Below, one piece after another: positions 16,655 to 26,022 of a stretch of DNA of 64,000 nucleotides. Under the pieces are notes generated by a model. The model was not told the DNA's origin and made no database searches. It saw only the letters and a list, made by a program, of their open reading frames with translations. Source of the DNA: Gimesia chilikensis (lineage in GTDB: Bacteria > Planctomycetota > Planctomycetia > Planctomycetales > Planctomycetaceae); NCBI RefSeq assembly GCF_008329715.1, contig NZ_VTSR01000007.1, forward strand, positions 558,001 to 622,000, written 5' to 3'. The translations under genes were made by a program, and so were the position numbers. Numbering within the stretch: position 1 is the first letter of the stretch; every line of letters begins with the position of its first letter.

Positions 16655-17488
16655 CTAGTATTTTGATTTGCGTTCGTACTGACTGGCATGCGCGTGGCCG
16701 TATTTGAGCAGGGAGACAAAGATCACGCCGCCCAAGGCATTTCCGGCTGTGGTCCAGAGCAGGAAGTGTCCGTAATCCGCCAGAGTTGTACCGGGATCAG
16801 CGAAGACTCCCGCCAGCACTTCGACACTGCCGACAATACAGTGATGCAGGTGTCCCAGGCCGATGACTGACGTGATCAGAAAGACGATCAGAATCTGGCT
16901 GATCGTATCACGACCGGCGTAGACCAGCCAGGACAACAGTCCCATCAGCCAGCCGGCGAGCATGCCACTTAAGAGGATCACCCAGCCGGGATGGACGACG
17001 ATTGAACGGCTTAGCTCGCCAAAGACCTTGACATCGATCACGCCCAGGGCTGGCCCGATGATGACGACCAGCACGGCAAACAGCATCGCCCCGATGAGGT
17101 TGGCGACATAGACAATTCCCCACAGCCGGATCACCATTTTGAAAGATGCCTGGCGGGAGAGCAGTGGGAGAATCGCGAGGCTGGTCTGCTCGGTAAACAG
17201 TTCCGAACGTCCTACGACGACCAGGATGAAACCGAAGGAATACATCATGCCAACCAGAATTTTGAGCACTGGTTCAGAGAGACTTCCCTGCCCCAGGGTT
17301 TGCACGACGGCCACCAGAAACAGGCTGAAGCCGATATCCAGTCCTGCGGAGAGCCCCGACAGAAACAGACGGAGTGAGGATCGCGTCAGTGCGTCCATGG
17401 CTTCGACGAGTTCGGCCTGCAGGATCTGCCCCGGGGCTTTCTTCGCCTCTTCGAGGCCATCAGATTGTAAATCGGTTGCGGAGTTCAT
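16655..17488 (-). CDS. Formate/nitrite transporter family protein
   Basis: 277 aa with six hydrophobic segments, as in the FNT (FocA/NirC/YfdC) family. Segments include LFLSGLSAGLDIGFSLFL, ILVGMMYSFGFILVVVGRSE and LGHLHHCIVGSVEVLAGV, and the pore-region histidines lie in GLGHLHHC. The short hydrophilic N-terminus with AELVEAMDALTRSS is nearest the YfdC branch. These pentameric channels move small monovalent anions such as formate or nitrite. The start has AGGTTA just upstream. The leader (17489-17609) contains an 8-bp hairpin (ATCGCCTC/GAGGCGAT) of unknown role. Confidence 0.85.
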   Translation of the reverse strand: MNSATDLQSDGLEEAKKAPGQILQAELVEAMDALTRSSLRLFLSGLSAGLDIGFSLFLVAVVQTLGQGSLSEPVLKILVGMMYSFGFILVVVGRSELFTEQTSLAILPLLSRQASFKMVIRLWGIVYVANLIGAMLFAVLVVIIGPALGVIDVKVFGELSRSIVVHPGWVILLSGMLAGWLMGLLSWLVYAGRDTISQILIVFLITSVIGLGHLHHCIVGSVEVLAGVFADPGTTLADYGHFLLWTTAGNALGGVIFVSLLKYGHAHASQYERKSKY

Positions 17489-17609
17489 TAACCTGAATCC
17501 AGAGTGAGATCGCCTCGCAGCCTTGCGTGAGTGGAGGCGATTGTCCCTGACTGCATGGTTGCACCGCAGTCGGTCACTGTCAATGCCTGTTGTATGCGTG
17601 GAGCGTCTG

Positions 17610-18614
17610 TCATGGATTCACCTGCACAACGGCTTTTCCCATTTTGTTCCCCTGAAACAGATCGAGAAACGCGGCGGGGGTGTTTTCGAGTCCTGTGGTG
17701 ACGGTCTCTTCCCAGTGAACTTTGCCGGCTTTGACCCAATCTCCCATCTGATGCTGGAATTCGGCCTGCATGTCAGTGTGATCAAATACGAGAAATCCCT
17801 GCATGCGAAGCCGTTTGGTAATGATTTTAAACAGGTTCGCCGGTCCGGGCTGTGGTGTTTTGTCGTTATAGGTTGAGATCATCCCGCAACAGACAATCCG
17901 ACCGTAGTCATTCATATTATCCAGGGCTGCCTGCAGGTGATCGCCGCCCACATTGTCGTAATAGAGATCGATGCCTTCTGGCGCGTGTTCCCGCAAGGCT
18001 GCGGAAACATCGTCGACCTCGCTGTAATTAAAGGCGGCGTCGATGCCGGCTTTGTCTTTGAGCCAATCGATCTTGGCTTGTGAACCGGCACTTCCCACGA
18101 CATAACAGCCCTTGATTTTCGCGATCTGACAAACGATCGAACCGACGGCACCGGAGGCGGCAGAGACAAACACGCGATCCCCCGGCTGAAGTCCGCCGAT
18201 CTTCAGTGTCCCCACATAGGCAGTCATGCCTGTCATGCCCATGATACTCAGATAAGCCGACAATGGCGCCGCCTGGGGATCGACTTTCGTCACGCCTGTG
18301 CCGTCGGAAATCCAGGTATCCCGCCAGCCCTGGTTGCCTAACACATAATCGCCTGCGGCATACTCCGCATGCTTTGAGGTGATGACTTTCCCGACACAGG
18401 CCCCTTCCAGCGGCGCCCCGATCTGAAACGGTTCGACGTAGCTTTCCCCTTCCCGCATGCGTCCCCGCATATACGGATCGACGGAGAGCCATTCGTTGCG
18501 CACGAGGAATTCATTCTCACCGGGATCGCCGAGCTCGGTTTCCACGAGTTCGAAATTGTCGAGTGTGGGTTCTCCTGCGGGATAGGCAGTTAACTGGAAA
18601 CGACGTGAGCGCAT
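17610..18614 (-). CDS. NADP-dependent oxidoreductase, CurA-like medium-chain reductase
   Basis: 334 aa, zinc-free MDR fold. It opens with the family-typical RRFQLTAYPAGEPTLDNFEL, has DPYMRGRM in the substrate domain, and the nucleotide-binding AASGAVGSIVCQIAKIKG followed by VVGSAGSQAKIDWLKDK. YYDNVGGDHL is the usual family motif. Related proteins (E. coli CurA, plant and mammalian alkenal/one reductases) reduce the double bond of alpha,beta-unsaturated ketones with NADPH. Detoxification is a likely role. AAGGA lies before the ATG. Confidence 0.88.
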   Translation of the reverse strand: MRSRRFQLTAYPAGEPTLDNFELVETELGDPGENEFLVRNEWLSVDPYMRGRMREGESYVEPFQIGAPLEGACVGKVITSKHAEYAAGDYVLGNQGWRDTWISDGTGVTKVDPQAAPLSAYLSIMGMTGMTAYVGTLKIGGLQPGDRVFVSAASGAVGSIVCQIAKIKGCYVVGSAGSQAKIDWLKDKAGIDAAFNYSEVDDVSAALREHAPEGIDLYYDNVGGDHLQAALDNMNDYGRIVCCGMISTYNDKTPQPGPANLFKIITKRLRMQGFLVFDHTDMQAEFQHQMGDWVKAGKVHWEETVTTGLENTPAAFLDLFQGNKMGKAVVQVNP

Positions 18615-18798
18615 GGTTGATGGTCCTTTTCAGATTGAAACAATTTTCTGTTTTTTGAGAGGCGCGTCAGGGCATCGAAACAGCATAGCAACAAGCCACC
18701 ATCGGAATGACGGGCATGCATTACCTGCTGCGGATTGAAAGTATTCTTACCCTCTCGAAGCCCGTCATGCAGACTGGACTGCGCAGGAAGGAAATTGA

Positions 18799-19686
18799 TC
18801 AGCCGGCCCTGGTGGCACCTCCCAGCAGTGTCAGGACTTCTCCTGTGACATAACTGGAATCGGCATTCGAGGCAAAGTAGACATACGCCGGGGCAATCTC
18901 TTCCGGCTGCGCGGGCCTGCCATAGGGAGTACCACTTCCAAAGTCTTTGATTTCTTCGTCAGAACGTTCTGCGGGATTGAGCGGTGTCCAGACAGGTCCT
19001 GGAGCGACACAATTAACGCGAATCTCCCGGTCCACCAGATTTTGAGCCAGTGATTTGGTAAACGCGTGGATGGCGCCTTTGGTGGCGGAGTAATCCAGCA
19101 GACCGCCACTCCCCTCCAGACCGGTAATTGAGCCGGTATTAATAATACTGGCCCCCGGCTGCAGATGCTTCAGGGCTGCCTGGGACATATGGAAATAGCC
19201 ATAAATGTTGGTTTTGAATGTATGATCCCATTGCGTTTCTGTCACATCATCAATGGATGACTGGTGCTGTTGAAACGCGGCATTGTTGACGAGGATATCC
19301 AGATGGCCGAATTCTTCCAGGGCCAACTCGACCGCGGTACGACAAAATGACGGATCGGAAACATCTCCGCAAATCAGCAGCACACCAGCGGGCTTATCAT
19401 CGTGTTCGATCTGCTCCACAATGAAGCGGCGCGTCTCTTCGGCATCCTGTTGTTCTTCTTCCAGGTAGGTCAGTGCCACGGAAGCACCTTCCCGGGCGAA
19501 CAGGGTGGCGACGGCGCGTCCAATGCCCGAATCGCCGCCGGTAATCAGGGCCACCTTCCCCGCTAACTTACCTGCCGCTCGATAATCGGGGGCTTCAAAG
19601 TGAGGCGACGGATCCATATTTTCTTCAATCCCAGGTTTCTCAAGCCCCTGAGCGGGAAATGTGGGAGTCGGTTGCTGGCGAGTCAT
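18799..19686 (-). CDS. SDR-family oxidoreductase (YghA-like)
   Basis: About 295 aa from the ATG at 19686; the ATG three codons earlier directly abuts the AAGGA and is less likely. The N-terminal extension (PTPTFPAQGLEKPGIEENMD) is typical of the YghA/general-stress-protein-39 branch. The cofactor motif is ALITGGDSGIGRAVA, the catalytic Ser is in NTGSITG, and Tyr/Lys are in YSATKGA. Members are NAD(P)-dependent aldehyde/alcohol reductases linked with stress. It is probably separately transcribed from the CurA-like gene downstream (184 nt gap with a loose GACGGGC/GCCCGTC inverted repeat). Confidence 0.88.
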   Translation of the reverse strand: MTRQQPTPTFPAQGLEKPGIEENMDPSPHFEAPDYRAAGKLAGKVALITGGDSGIGRAVATLFAREGASVALTYLEEEQQDAEETRRFIVEQIEHDDKPAGVLLICGDVSDPSFCRTAVELALEEFGHLDILVNNAAFQQHQSSIDDVTETQWDHTFKTNIYGYFHMSQAALKHLQPGASIINTGSITGLEGSGGLLDYSATKGAIHAFTKSLAQNLVDREIRVNCVAPGPVWTPLNPAERSDEEIKDFGSGTPYGRPAQPEEIAPAYVYFASNADSSYVTGEVLTLLGGATRAG

Positions 19687-20240
19687 GCGTATCATTCCTT
19701 AAAGAAGTATTCTAATCGAATCCAGCGAAAGACTGATATATGCTTAGGGACTGGATTCCTGGATTACTGATTGAACAGCGGGGACAATCCGCATTTCACA
19801 TACCAAAGCCGACAATAATGCTGCGACAGCCACTTTGAAAAGAATCACGCTGGCATTGAAACGCGGCGCGGGCCAGCCAGATAGTTCCCCGGGCTGGCAG
19901 ATTGACTTGCGCTCGTGAGTACCGGGTTTTCTCCCGATGAAATCGGTGGATTTTTACTGGATGCAAAACAACCAGACTGCGCGATTAACGGCCGCATTCA
20001 ATTCCAAATTGATCGCTGAACGACCTGCTGAACAGGTCAGTCAAGCAGCTATCTTCCGGTGCGATTCCGGCGTCATAATATTTTCGCCCATGAAATAGCG
20101 TTCAGACATCGAGAACAAATCCCACCGGTGGAGTAGAGCATTTTTCCGTCTTGAGCTGGCACGATTCGTGCTAAGAGGGATGGTCTCACCTATCGGACAG
20201 GCTGTCACATTTTTCCCTCTAACTGATTCAGGATTCTCTC
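19687..20240. other. Intergenic region, no gene seen
   Basis: 554 bp between the divergent SDR and BON genes. No reading frame has both a start with a ribosome-binding site and protein-like content. The promoters of both neighbours are expected here, but no boxes could be assigned. Confidence 0.5.
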
Positions 20241-20507
20241 ATGCTGAAACTGCAGGAAGCGACACTGCCAGAAGAACATCTCAACCATCGCATCAAACGC
20301 ACAATTCATCAACTGGGTTACCCCCAGTTGAAACAGATCCACTGTGAATCGATCGGCTCGACGTTGATTCTGCAGGGAGAGCTCTCTTCCTGGTATCAAC
20401 TGCAACTTGTTCTTAAAATCGCCGTCGATGAACCGGAGGTCGAGCGGGTGGAAAATCAGATCCAGGTCCGAAGCAGGGTACCGCTTTCGTTGGTGCCAGA
20501 TCACTAA
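20241..20507 (+). CDS. BON-domain small protein
   Basis: 88 aa. It is essentially one BON domain: two N-terminal helices (EEHLNHRIKRTIHQLGYPQL), then the strand-turn STLILQGELSSWYQLQLVLK, and VERVENQIQVRSRV at the end. BON domains bind phospholipids or other membrane components and occur in osmotic-shock proteins. Here there is no signal peptide, so the protein should be cytoplasmic. Free-standing cytoplasmic BON proteins are common in planctomycetes; their role is not known. Confidence 0.7.
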   Translation: MLKLQEATLPEEHLNHRIKRTIHQLGYPQLKQIHCESIGSTLILQGELSSWYQLQLVLKIAVDEPEVERVENQIQVRSRVPLSLVPDH

Positions 20508-20527
20508 TATCTTCGTGTTTCTGTACT

Positions 20528-20555
20528 ACAAACGCATTTTCAAGGCGTTTGTTTC
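20528..20555 (+). terminator. Terminator-like hairpin after the BON gene
   Basis: ACAAACGC / GCGTTTGT, 8 bp with a 9-nt loop, followed by only TTC. It starts 21 nt after the BON stop codon. The weak T-tract lowers confidence. Confidence 0.45.
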
Positions 20556-21276
20556 AAAGTTTAGCAAAAGTTGTGCCCCCCCTCCCGGTTCCAGCTCTGC
20601 GCGGTAACGAAGCAGGAACAGTTCTATTTTATCATCAGCCATGCCTGTGTCTTGCGCTAAAGATTCGCATCAGTTCCGAACCAATTTCAGTCCGGCATTT
20701 GAAGTTGGATATTTTATATTTTGAATAACTGAAAGAATAATCACGCTTTTGATATTCCTCATTTCAACAGGCTACGGTAGGGTGAGGTCTACGAGCATAT
20801 ATTTGCAAGGAGATCTGGCATATCCATTTCGTGAGTAATACAGACTCACCAGAGATCATCAAAGCCGGATCGAATAGAAGCAAATAAGAAGAGAATGCAG
20901 ACTCTTCAAAGCAGATGAAGGTCCCCCCTCTCCATCTTACAGTGGATCTTTTAATTTTGTTCTTTTGAAATCATCCCGTTGCTGATGCAGTTTTCGAGCG
21001 TCAATGATTACTGAGACGGGGAATTTCTCTCTATTCTGGCTGATGAATATTTCTGGATGTCATCGACTTAGAGTCGTTGTGCTTCAGCCTGCTCTTTGTT
21101 AGAGGCAGACATTGTGATCAGGGCCTCCTGAAATGAAACGCCCGGAAGCTGTGTTTCATAACAGAGAGGATACTCACGGATGATCGTATGATACCTGGAC
21201 CGAACGAGTGGAGGATCAAATCGTTCAACAGTGGAATATGTTCGCAGACAACCGAATTCGATTATGGAGATAAGAG
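20556..21276. other. Long AT-rich non-coding stretch
   Basis: About 720 bp with frequent stops in all frames and no convincing gene. It is AT-richer than the flanking coding DNA. It may hold a decayed gene or an unrecognised small RNA. Confidence 0.45.
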
Positions 21277-21627
21277 ATGCGATACTTCTACGTTGACGAT
21301 GACAATTACCTGGTTACCTTACACTCCTTTGATGCCAGGCAGGATCAGCACGGCTCAACCTTTTATCCATCGCAAGCCAATAAAGAGTTTCAGCGTGGTC
21401 GTCCTCAGCTGAGTACCTTCCGTATGACAACCAGTTCCCGTATCCAGGAAGGAGATGCATTTATGGTGACAGATGAAGAATTCAATGTGTATGAATGCAT
21501 CAGTTGTAAAGTCTTTTCGCTGAATGGTAAATCAATCGTCAGCGGAATGATTTTCACCAGTTGGAAAGTGAATTCGGAAGACCAGCCTTCAGCTCGAGAG
21601 AAAATGGAGTCGGCACTGAGAACTTAA
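21277..21627 (+). CDS. Small orphan protein
   Basis: 116 aa, unrecognised. It starts MRYFYVDDDNYLVTLHSFDA after GGAGA. The sequence alternates like a beta-rich fold (RMTTSSRIQEGDAFMVTDEE, YECISCKVFSLNGKSI), and CISC could hold a metal or a disulfide. No signal peptide or membrane segment. It is isolated: the nearest upstream gene is 770 bp away and the downstream gene is convergent. Confidence 0.5.
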   Translation: MRYFYVDDDNYLVTLHSFDARQDQHGSTFYPSQANKEFQRGRPQLSTFRMTTSSRIQEGDAFMVTDEEFNVYECISCKVFSLNGKSIVSGMIFTSWKVNSEDQPSAREKMESALRT

Positions 21628-21748
21628 GCAGTCCCTGTTATCTGCGCTTGAATATTTTCCCCGATGATGCCCCATTAATGAGGCCTGCATTATCAGTCAG
21701 AGACTGGCAGGCATATCTTATTCGCTGCCATTTTCAAAAACACCTGTC

Positions 21749-23038
21749 TCAGACCCTGATCTTGCGTGCCTCTGAAGTAAGCCCGCAAGACTGAGAATCT
21801 TCTGTATTCCGGATCGCTGAAATTCGGAAGCGACTTTCGGGCAGTGCCGGCATGCGAGAGAAATCGAGTTCCAGATTCTGCCGAGGCACTTCATATTGAA
21901 CCTCGCGTATCAGAAATTCAGCGGTCCGTAGCATGAGATTGACCGCGACATCCTCGCCGGGACAGCGATGACCGGAGCGTACATCTCCCCCGCCCTGTGG
22001 AATGAAATCAAAGGGAGACACGTTATGCTGCAGAAAACGTTCCGGTTCAAAGTGTTCCGGTTTGTTCCAGATCCGCCGGTCATGGTTCGTGCCATACAGA
22101 TCGAGCAGGACACGTCGGCCCCGGGGAAATGCATGTCCCTGCCACTCAAAGTATTTCCTCACGCGGGCCGCAGTCAGTGGAAAGAAGGGATAAAAGCGTC
22201 GCACTTCCTGGACGAAAGGCAGCGCGTACCTGCCGAAGTCTGAGCGCAGTAACTTCCGGCTGTGTGGATGCTGTTGTAAGGCATGCGCGACGAACGTGAG
22301 GTAGACCGAAACCGCAACCACCGGGCGCAGCACATTCAACAGTTCGACTGCAGCGACCTCGGGTGGCAGGAGTTGCTGATCCAGATCGCGGTGCCAGGCA
22401 ATGATCGAGGCGGGACTCTTCTCGCCAACCGTCAGCTGTCGGTCCCGGATCTGCTGAATCAGGCCCGTGATCCACTGATTGGCATTCCGACGGGCCCGTC
22501 GTGATCTAAAGTGACCGAGGCCAGGATTTGCGGCCTGGTCAAAAAGGAGCGTCAGTTGTCTGGTACGGAGCCCGATTTCTGACTCAGACAACGGGACTCC
22601 TGCCCAGTGACAGACGGCGATGGTGAGCAGACGCTGAAATTCAGCATACAGAATCACTTCCGGCATGCATTCCCAGCGCGCAACAGCCGCATTGAGTTCA
22701 GCGGCGAAGAGTTGTGTCAGGTCATTGATTTGATCGGATTTGAGGATGGAGACAAACATCTGCTTGCGATGCCGGTGTGCTTCCTCATCCAGTCCCTGGA
22801 CTCCTTTCTGCCCAAACAGGGTTTTTATGGCAAACTTCGGTGCTGCCCCAACCCGGGTGAAACGGTCTGTATCGTAGAAAATCCGTGCCGCGTCTTCTCC
22901 CCGTAAACAGATCGTTTTCTGTAACAGGAGTCGCGTCTCAAACAGATCGACCTCGTGTTGCTCGCATGTGCGAGAGATGAAGCGATATGGGTCCCGGATG
23001 AAAGCTAAAGTACTCTCAATTTGTTTCAATCGGTGCAT
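21749..23038 (-). CDS. Cytochrome P450 of the CYP152 (fatty-acid peroxygenase) type
   Basis: 429 aa. The haem ligand is C359 in GGGDVRSGHRCPGED. In place of the usual I-helix acid-alcohol pair it has an Arg-Pro pair (R238-P239 in LLNVLRPVVAVSVYLTF), which is the mark of CYP152 enzymes such as BS-beta and SP-alpha, where it binds the fatty-acid carboxylate. LFGQKGVQGLDEEAHRHRKQ also matches that family. CYP152 enzymes use H2O2 to hydroxylate or decarboxylate fatty acids and need no redox partner. The oxidoreductase gene 93 nt upstream is in the same direction. An N-terminal extension typical of eukaryotic P450s is absent. Confidence 0.85.
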   Translation of the reverse strand: MHRLKQIESTLAFIRDPYRFISRTCEQHEVDLFETRLLLQKTICLRGEDAARIFYDTDRFTRVGAAPKFAIKTLFGQKGVQGLDEEAHRHRKQMFVSILKSDQINDLTQLFAAELNAAVARWECMPEVILYAEFQRLLTIAVCHWAGVPLSESEIGLRTRQLTLLFDQAANPGLGHFRSRRARRNANQWITGLIQQIRDRQLTVGEKSPASIIAWHRDLDQQLLPPEVAAVELLNVLRPVVAVSVYLTFVAHALQQHPHSRKLLRSDFGRYALPFVQEVRRFYPFFPLTAARVRKYFEWQGHAFPRGRRVLLDLYGTNHDRRIWNKPEHFEPERFLQHNVSPFDFIPQGGGDVRSGHRCPGEDVAVNLMLRTAEFLIREVQYEVPRQNLELDFSRMPALPESRFRISAIRNTEDSQSCGLTSEARKIRV

Positions 23039-23131
23039 TTGTCTGGTTCCCTGTTCCCGTAAGTGAGCTAGCTGAATCCTGTGACACAGGATTCACACGT
23101 TTGTATTTCCCGATATTTTCCTGACAAAGCC

Positions 23132-24076
23132 TCATAAGCCAGCGGGTCTGAGCACCAATTTCCCACAGAAGCTCTCCTGCTCCAATTGCTGATGTGCTCG
23201 AGTTGCTTCCTCAAAAGGATAGACATCAGCCAATCTGACTTCCAGATCCCCTGCGCACCAGAGTTGTACCAGTTCCGCCAGGTCCTCCTGCTTCGGACGG
23301 GCGAGCATAACATGGCTCTGTTCTGAAAGCGGCCAGGTAATCAGCGAGACAGAAATACCACGGAGTCCTGGCTCTGTAGTGACATAATGTCCGCTTTCGC
23401 GGAGTACATTTTTAACCTGAAAAAAGGAGCGTTTCCCTGCTACATCGAAGATCAGATCCCAAGTCTCGTCAGCGTTGGTGAAGCTTTCCTGTTGGTAGTC
23501 GATGAATTCACAGGCGCCGAGTGAGCGGACATAGTCTTCATGAGGACCACTGGCGACTGCGGTCACGTGTGCACCGTAGGCCACGGCAATCTGCACCGCG
23601 AAGGCACCGACTCCCCCACTGGCCCCGTTTATTAATACACGATCACCCGGTTTCAATTGTCCATAATCCTTGAGCGACTGCAGAGCCGTCGAACCAGCCA
23701 GGGGGAGCACAGCAGCTTCTTCAAAAGTAAGGTTATCGGGTATTTTTACCACACAGCCGGAGGAGCAGACTGCGTATTCGGCATAAGCGCCGCCATAGAT
23801 ATGGTCCAGGAAGGCGAGCACCCGATCCCCGGGTTTCAGCCTCTGGTGATCGTCTGATTCGAGTACAGTCCCACTGACATCGTATCCCGGAATTCTCGGG
23901 AAGCGCCCCGGCATAAGCCATTTCATTTCCCCCTTCCGCAGGCGAGCATCGACCGGATTGACGCCTGCCGCAGCCACTTGAATCAACACTTGGCCGTCAT
24001 CTGAGACAGGTACTTCTTCCTCAGTCAGGGATAACACTTCCGGAGGTCCATAAATATTATAGGTGACCGCCTGCAT
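23132..24076 (-). CDS. NADP-dependent quinone-oxidoreductase-like protein (MDR family)
   Basis: 314 aa from the ATG at 24076, which has AGGAG at 7 nt; an in-frame extension to 24142 lacks one. The order is a GroES-like domain (GVNPVDARLRKGE, PRIPGYDVSGTV) and a Rossmann domain (VLINGASGGVGAFAVQIAVA). The structural zinc cysteines are absent, as in quinone oxidoreductases. It should reduce quinones or enones with NADPH. Its position before the P450 gene suggests co-transcription and perhaps handling of the same lipid-derived carbonyl products, which is inference. Confidence 0.85.
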   Translation of the reverse strand: MQAVTYNIYGPPEVLSLTEEEVPVSDDGQVLIQVAAAGVNPVDARLRKGEMKWLMPGRFPRIPGYDVSGTVLESDDHQRLKPGDRVLAFLDHIYGGAYAEYAVCSSGCVVKIPDNLTFEEAAVLPLAGSTALQSLKDYGQLKPGDRVLINGASGGVGAFAVQIAVAYGAHVTAVASGPHEDYVRSLGACEFIDYQQESFTNADETWDLIFDVAGKRSFFQVKNVLRESGHYVTTEPGLRGISVSLITWPLSEQSHVMLARPKQEDLAELVQLWCAGDLEVRLADVYPFEEATRAHQQLEQESFCGKLVLRPAGL

Positions 24077-24984
24077 TGGATAGCTCCTCTGTGATGTTTC
24101 TTCGAGTGATGCTTCCGTGACTGTTTCTACGATAACACACAATGAGTTTCACTCCCCCCGAATAGTGCATATCGTGTACCGAAGTCAGCATTTCCTCCTG
24201 GTTCTGGGATTGTTTTGTGACGGTTGTCACAGGTGCCGGTGATACATCGGACAGACAACCCCGAAAAGACCTGCTTTCTTGTGGAGCGAGGTTGCCCTGT
24301 CAGAATGTCGCATCTCAAATTACTTTCCACGCAGTTATCTACTTTCCATGCAGGTGACAAGGGGATATACCGATTATTGAGCACGGCCTGCTGCAGCAGG
24401 ATGCCGACACCTCTAACAACGATCTCAACTGGACGATCTGCAAGCAGTCCGGTCTCCCGGCATTCAATTCAATTATGGTTTATGTGAGTGACCAGGACCT
24501 TTCTCTCAATCATCCGCAGTGTTCCCAATTGAGTTAAACGCTACCGGGTAGGACGCATGCGCCACGGAGCGGGAACAGTTCTCAACAGCGACAATGAATT
24601 TTGACGGAGTTGGCACATCTTCTGCAGCCTGCTTCGCGGAAGATTTGAAACGCTGTTTGTGGAATCATCTGGTTGCCAGACAGCCAGTCGACAAGCTGCT
24701 GAGTAATCACAGACCGCGGCTTGATGCATCTGGATTAGCGTTTCATAAGGAGAGTTTAATACTCTCGGACAGGCGGGCGCAACTATCAATGTTTCTCAGC
24801 CTCATGATGCGCTTTTTCTGCGGTTGATCATCAATTCTATGCCTTCAGTTATTGAAGTGCTTTTAGAAAAGAACCTTAAACACATCGGGCCTTCTGCTCC
24901 GTTGTCTGCGGTCAGCAGAACCAAGTTCGAATTTGATCTTGAACACTTCAAGATCATACACCTCTATTAACCAGGAGTTAATCT
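24077..24984. other. Long intergenic region, no gene seen
   Basis: About 900 bp between the divergent oxidoreductase and PRC-barrel genes. A reading stretch at about 24367-24537 (PIIEHGLLQQDADTSNND...) has no start or ribosome-binding site. It may be the remnant of a gene. Nothing else is recognisable. Confidence 0.45.
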
Positions 24985-25941
24985 ATGAAACCCGTCACTC
25001 TTTTCACGGTCGCTGTCGCGTTCTGCGCAAGTACTCTCTTCTACCATTCAGGCGTTGAAGCGAACGACAACCCCCAGGACAATCCCAAACTGGAAAAACA
25101 GACGCAGAAAGAACTGAGGCAGAACAACAAAGCGAAAATGAAACATGACAAGAAAGGGATGTTTACGCGTGCCAGTCAACTGATGGGCGTGAACATTACC
25201 AATCAGAAAAACAATGAGGTCGGAGAAATCGAAGACCTGGTTCTGAGCACTCCTTCAGGCGATATCCGCTATGCAGCCGTGACCTACGGCGGATTCCTGG
25301 GAATTGGCGATAAGATGTTTGCCGTCCCGATTGAAGCGTTCAGGATCAAACATAAAGGCAAAGATAACGAACTTAACGTGCACCTGAATGTAACCGAAAA
25401 ACAGCTGGAAGGCGAAACCGGTTTCAACCAGGACAACTGGCCGAATTTTGCGGATCAAGAATTCGTGAGCGCACTGGACCAGCGCTATAAAGTGAATGGG
25501 AAAGTCCGTAAAGAGAAAAAATCAGACAAGGATCTGGCGGACAATAAGATGTCTGACCAAGTGATTCGTCTGAGTCAGTTGATGGATCACGAGATTCAGA
25601 ATACGCAAAACCAGTCCGTCGGTGAGGTCAGTGAAATCGTGCTGGACACCACACATCACAAGGCCCGCTATTTTGTCGTCAGCTTTAACGATGAGTTGGG
25701 CGAGAAGGACAAGCTGTATGCCGTTCCCTTCCAGGCGTTCATGATCAAGACGGATACCCCTGAAAAGAATGAACATAAACTGTTTTTGAACGTGACCAAA
25801 GAACAGTTGCAGGGGACTCGCGGATTTACAGAAGACAACTGGCCTGATTTTACCGACGCCCAGTTCCGTAAAAGTCTGGAGCATCAGTTCCTGCTGGACA
25901 GTGATGTCAAAAAACGTCCGAAGAAAGAACTCGGAACCTGA
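24985..25941 (+). CDS. Secreted protein with two PRC-barrel domains
   Basis: 318 aa. A signal peptide (MKPVTLFTVAVAFCASTLFY, cleavage near VEAND) is followed by a charged Lys/Gln-rich linker and two homologous PRC-barrels at about residues 58-145 and 195-285. Each begins with the pattern ASQLMGVNITNQKNNEVGEI / LSQLMDHEIQNTQNQSVGEV and ends with a matching FxxDNWPxFxDxxF motif, so it arose by tandem duplication. PRC-barrels bind partners or metals; the cytoplasmic versions work in ribosome maturation and photosynthesis, but the role of exported copies is unknown. AGGAG precedes the start and a strong terminator follows. Confidence 0.8.
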   Translation: MKPVTLFTVAVAFCASTLFYHSGVEANDNPQDNPKLEKQTQKELRQNNKAKMKHDKKGMFTRASQLMGVNITNQKNNEVGEIEDLVLSTPSGDIRYAAVTYGGFLGIGDKMFAVPIEAFRIKHKGKDNELNVHLNVTEKQLEGETGFNQDNWPNFADQEFVSALDQRYKVNGKVRKEKKSDKDLADNKMSDQVIRLSQLMDHEIQNTQNQSVGEVSEIVLDTTHHKARYFVVSFNDELGEKDKLYAVPFQAFMIKTDTPEKNEHKLFLNVTKEQLQGTRGFTEDNWPDFTDAQFRKSLEHQFLLDSDVKKRPKKELGT

Positions 25942-25983
25942 TCCTGAATAGCTGAGGGATTAGAGAATCTGATTTTCTGCTGA

Positions 25984-26022
25984 CGCTGCAGTCTGCTTAT
26001 TGTGGGCTGCAGCGTTTTTTTT
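25984..26022 (+). terminator. Intrinsic terminator after the PRC-barrel gene
   Basis: Stem CGCTGCAG / CTGCAGCG (8 bp) followed by eight T. It lies 43 nt past the stop codon and is the clearest intrinsic terminator in the window. Confidence 0.88.

Noticed and set aside
17489-17609. Structured leader of the formate/nitrite-type transporter as a riboswitch
   Set aside because: Two short inverted repeats are present but no known riboswitch core was recognised.
18706-18772. GACGGGC ... GCCCGTC inverted repeat between the SDR and CurA-like genes
   Set aside because: The arms are 7-8 bp and separated by about 50 nt with no T-run, too weak to call a terminator or operator.
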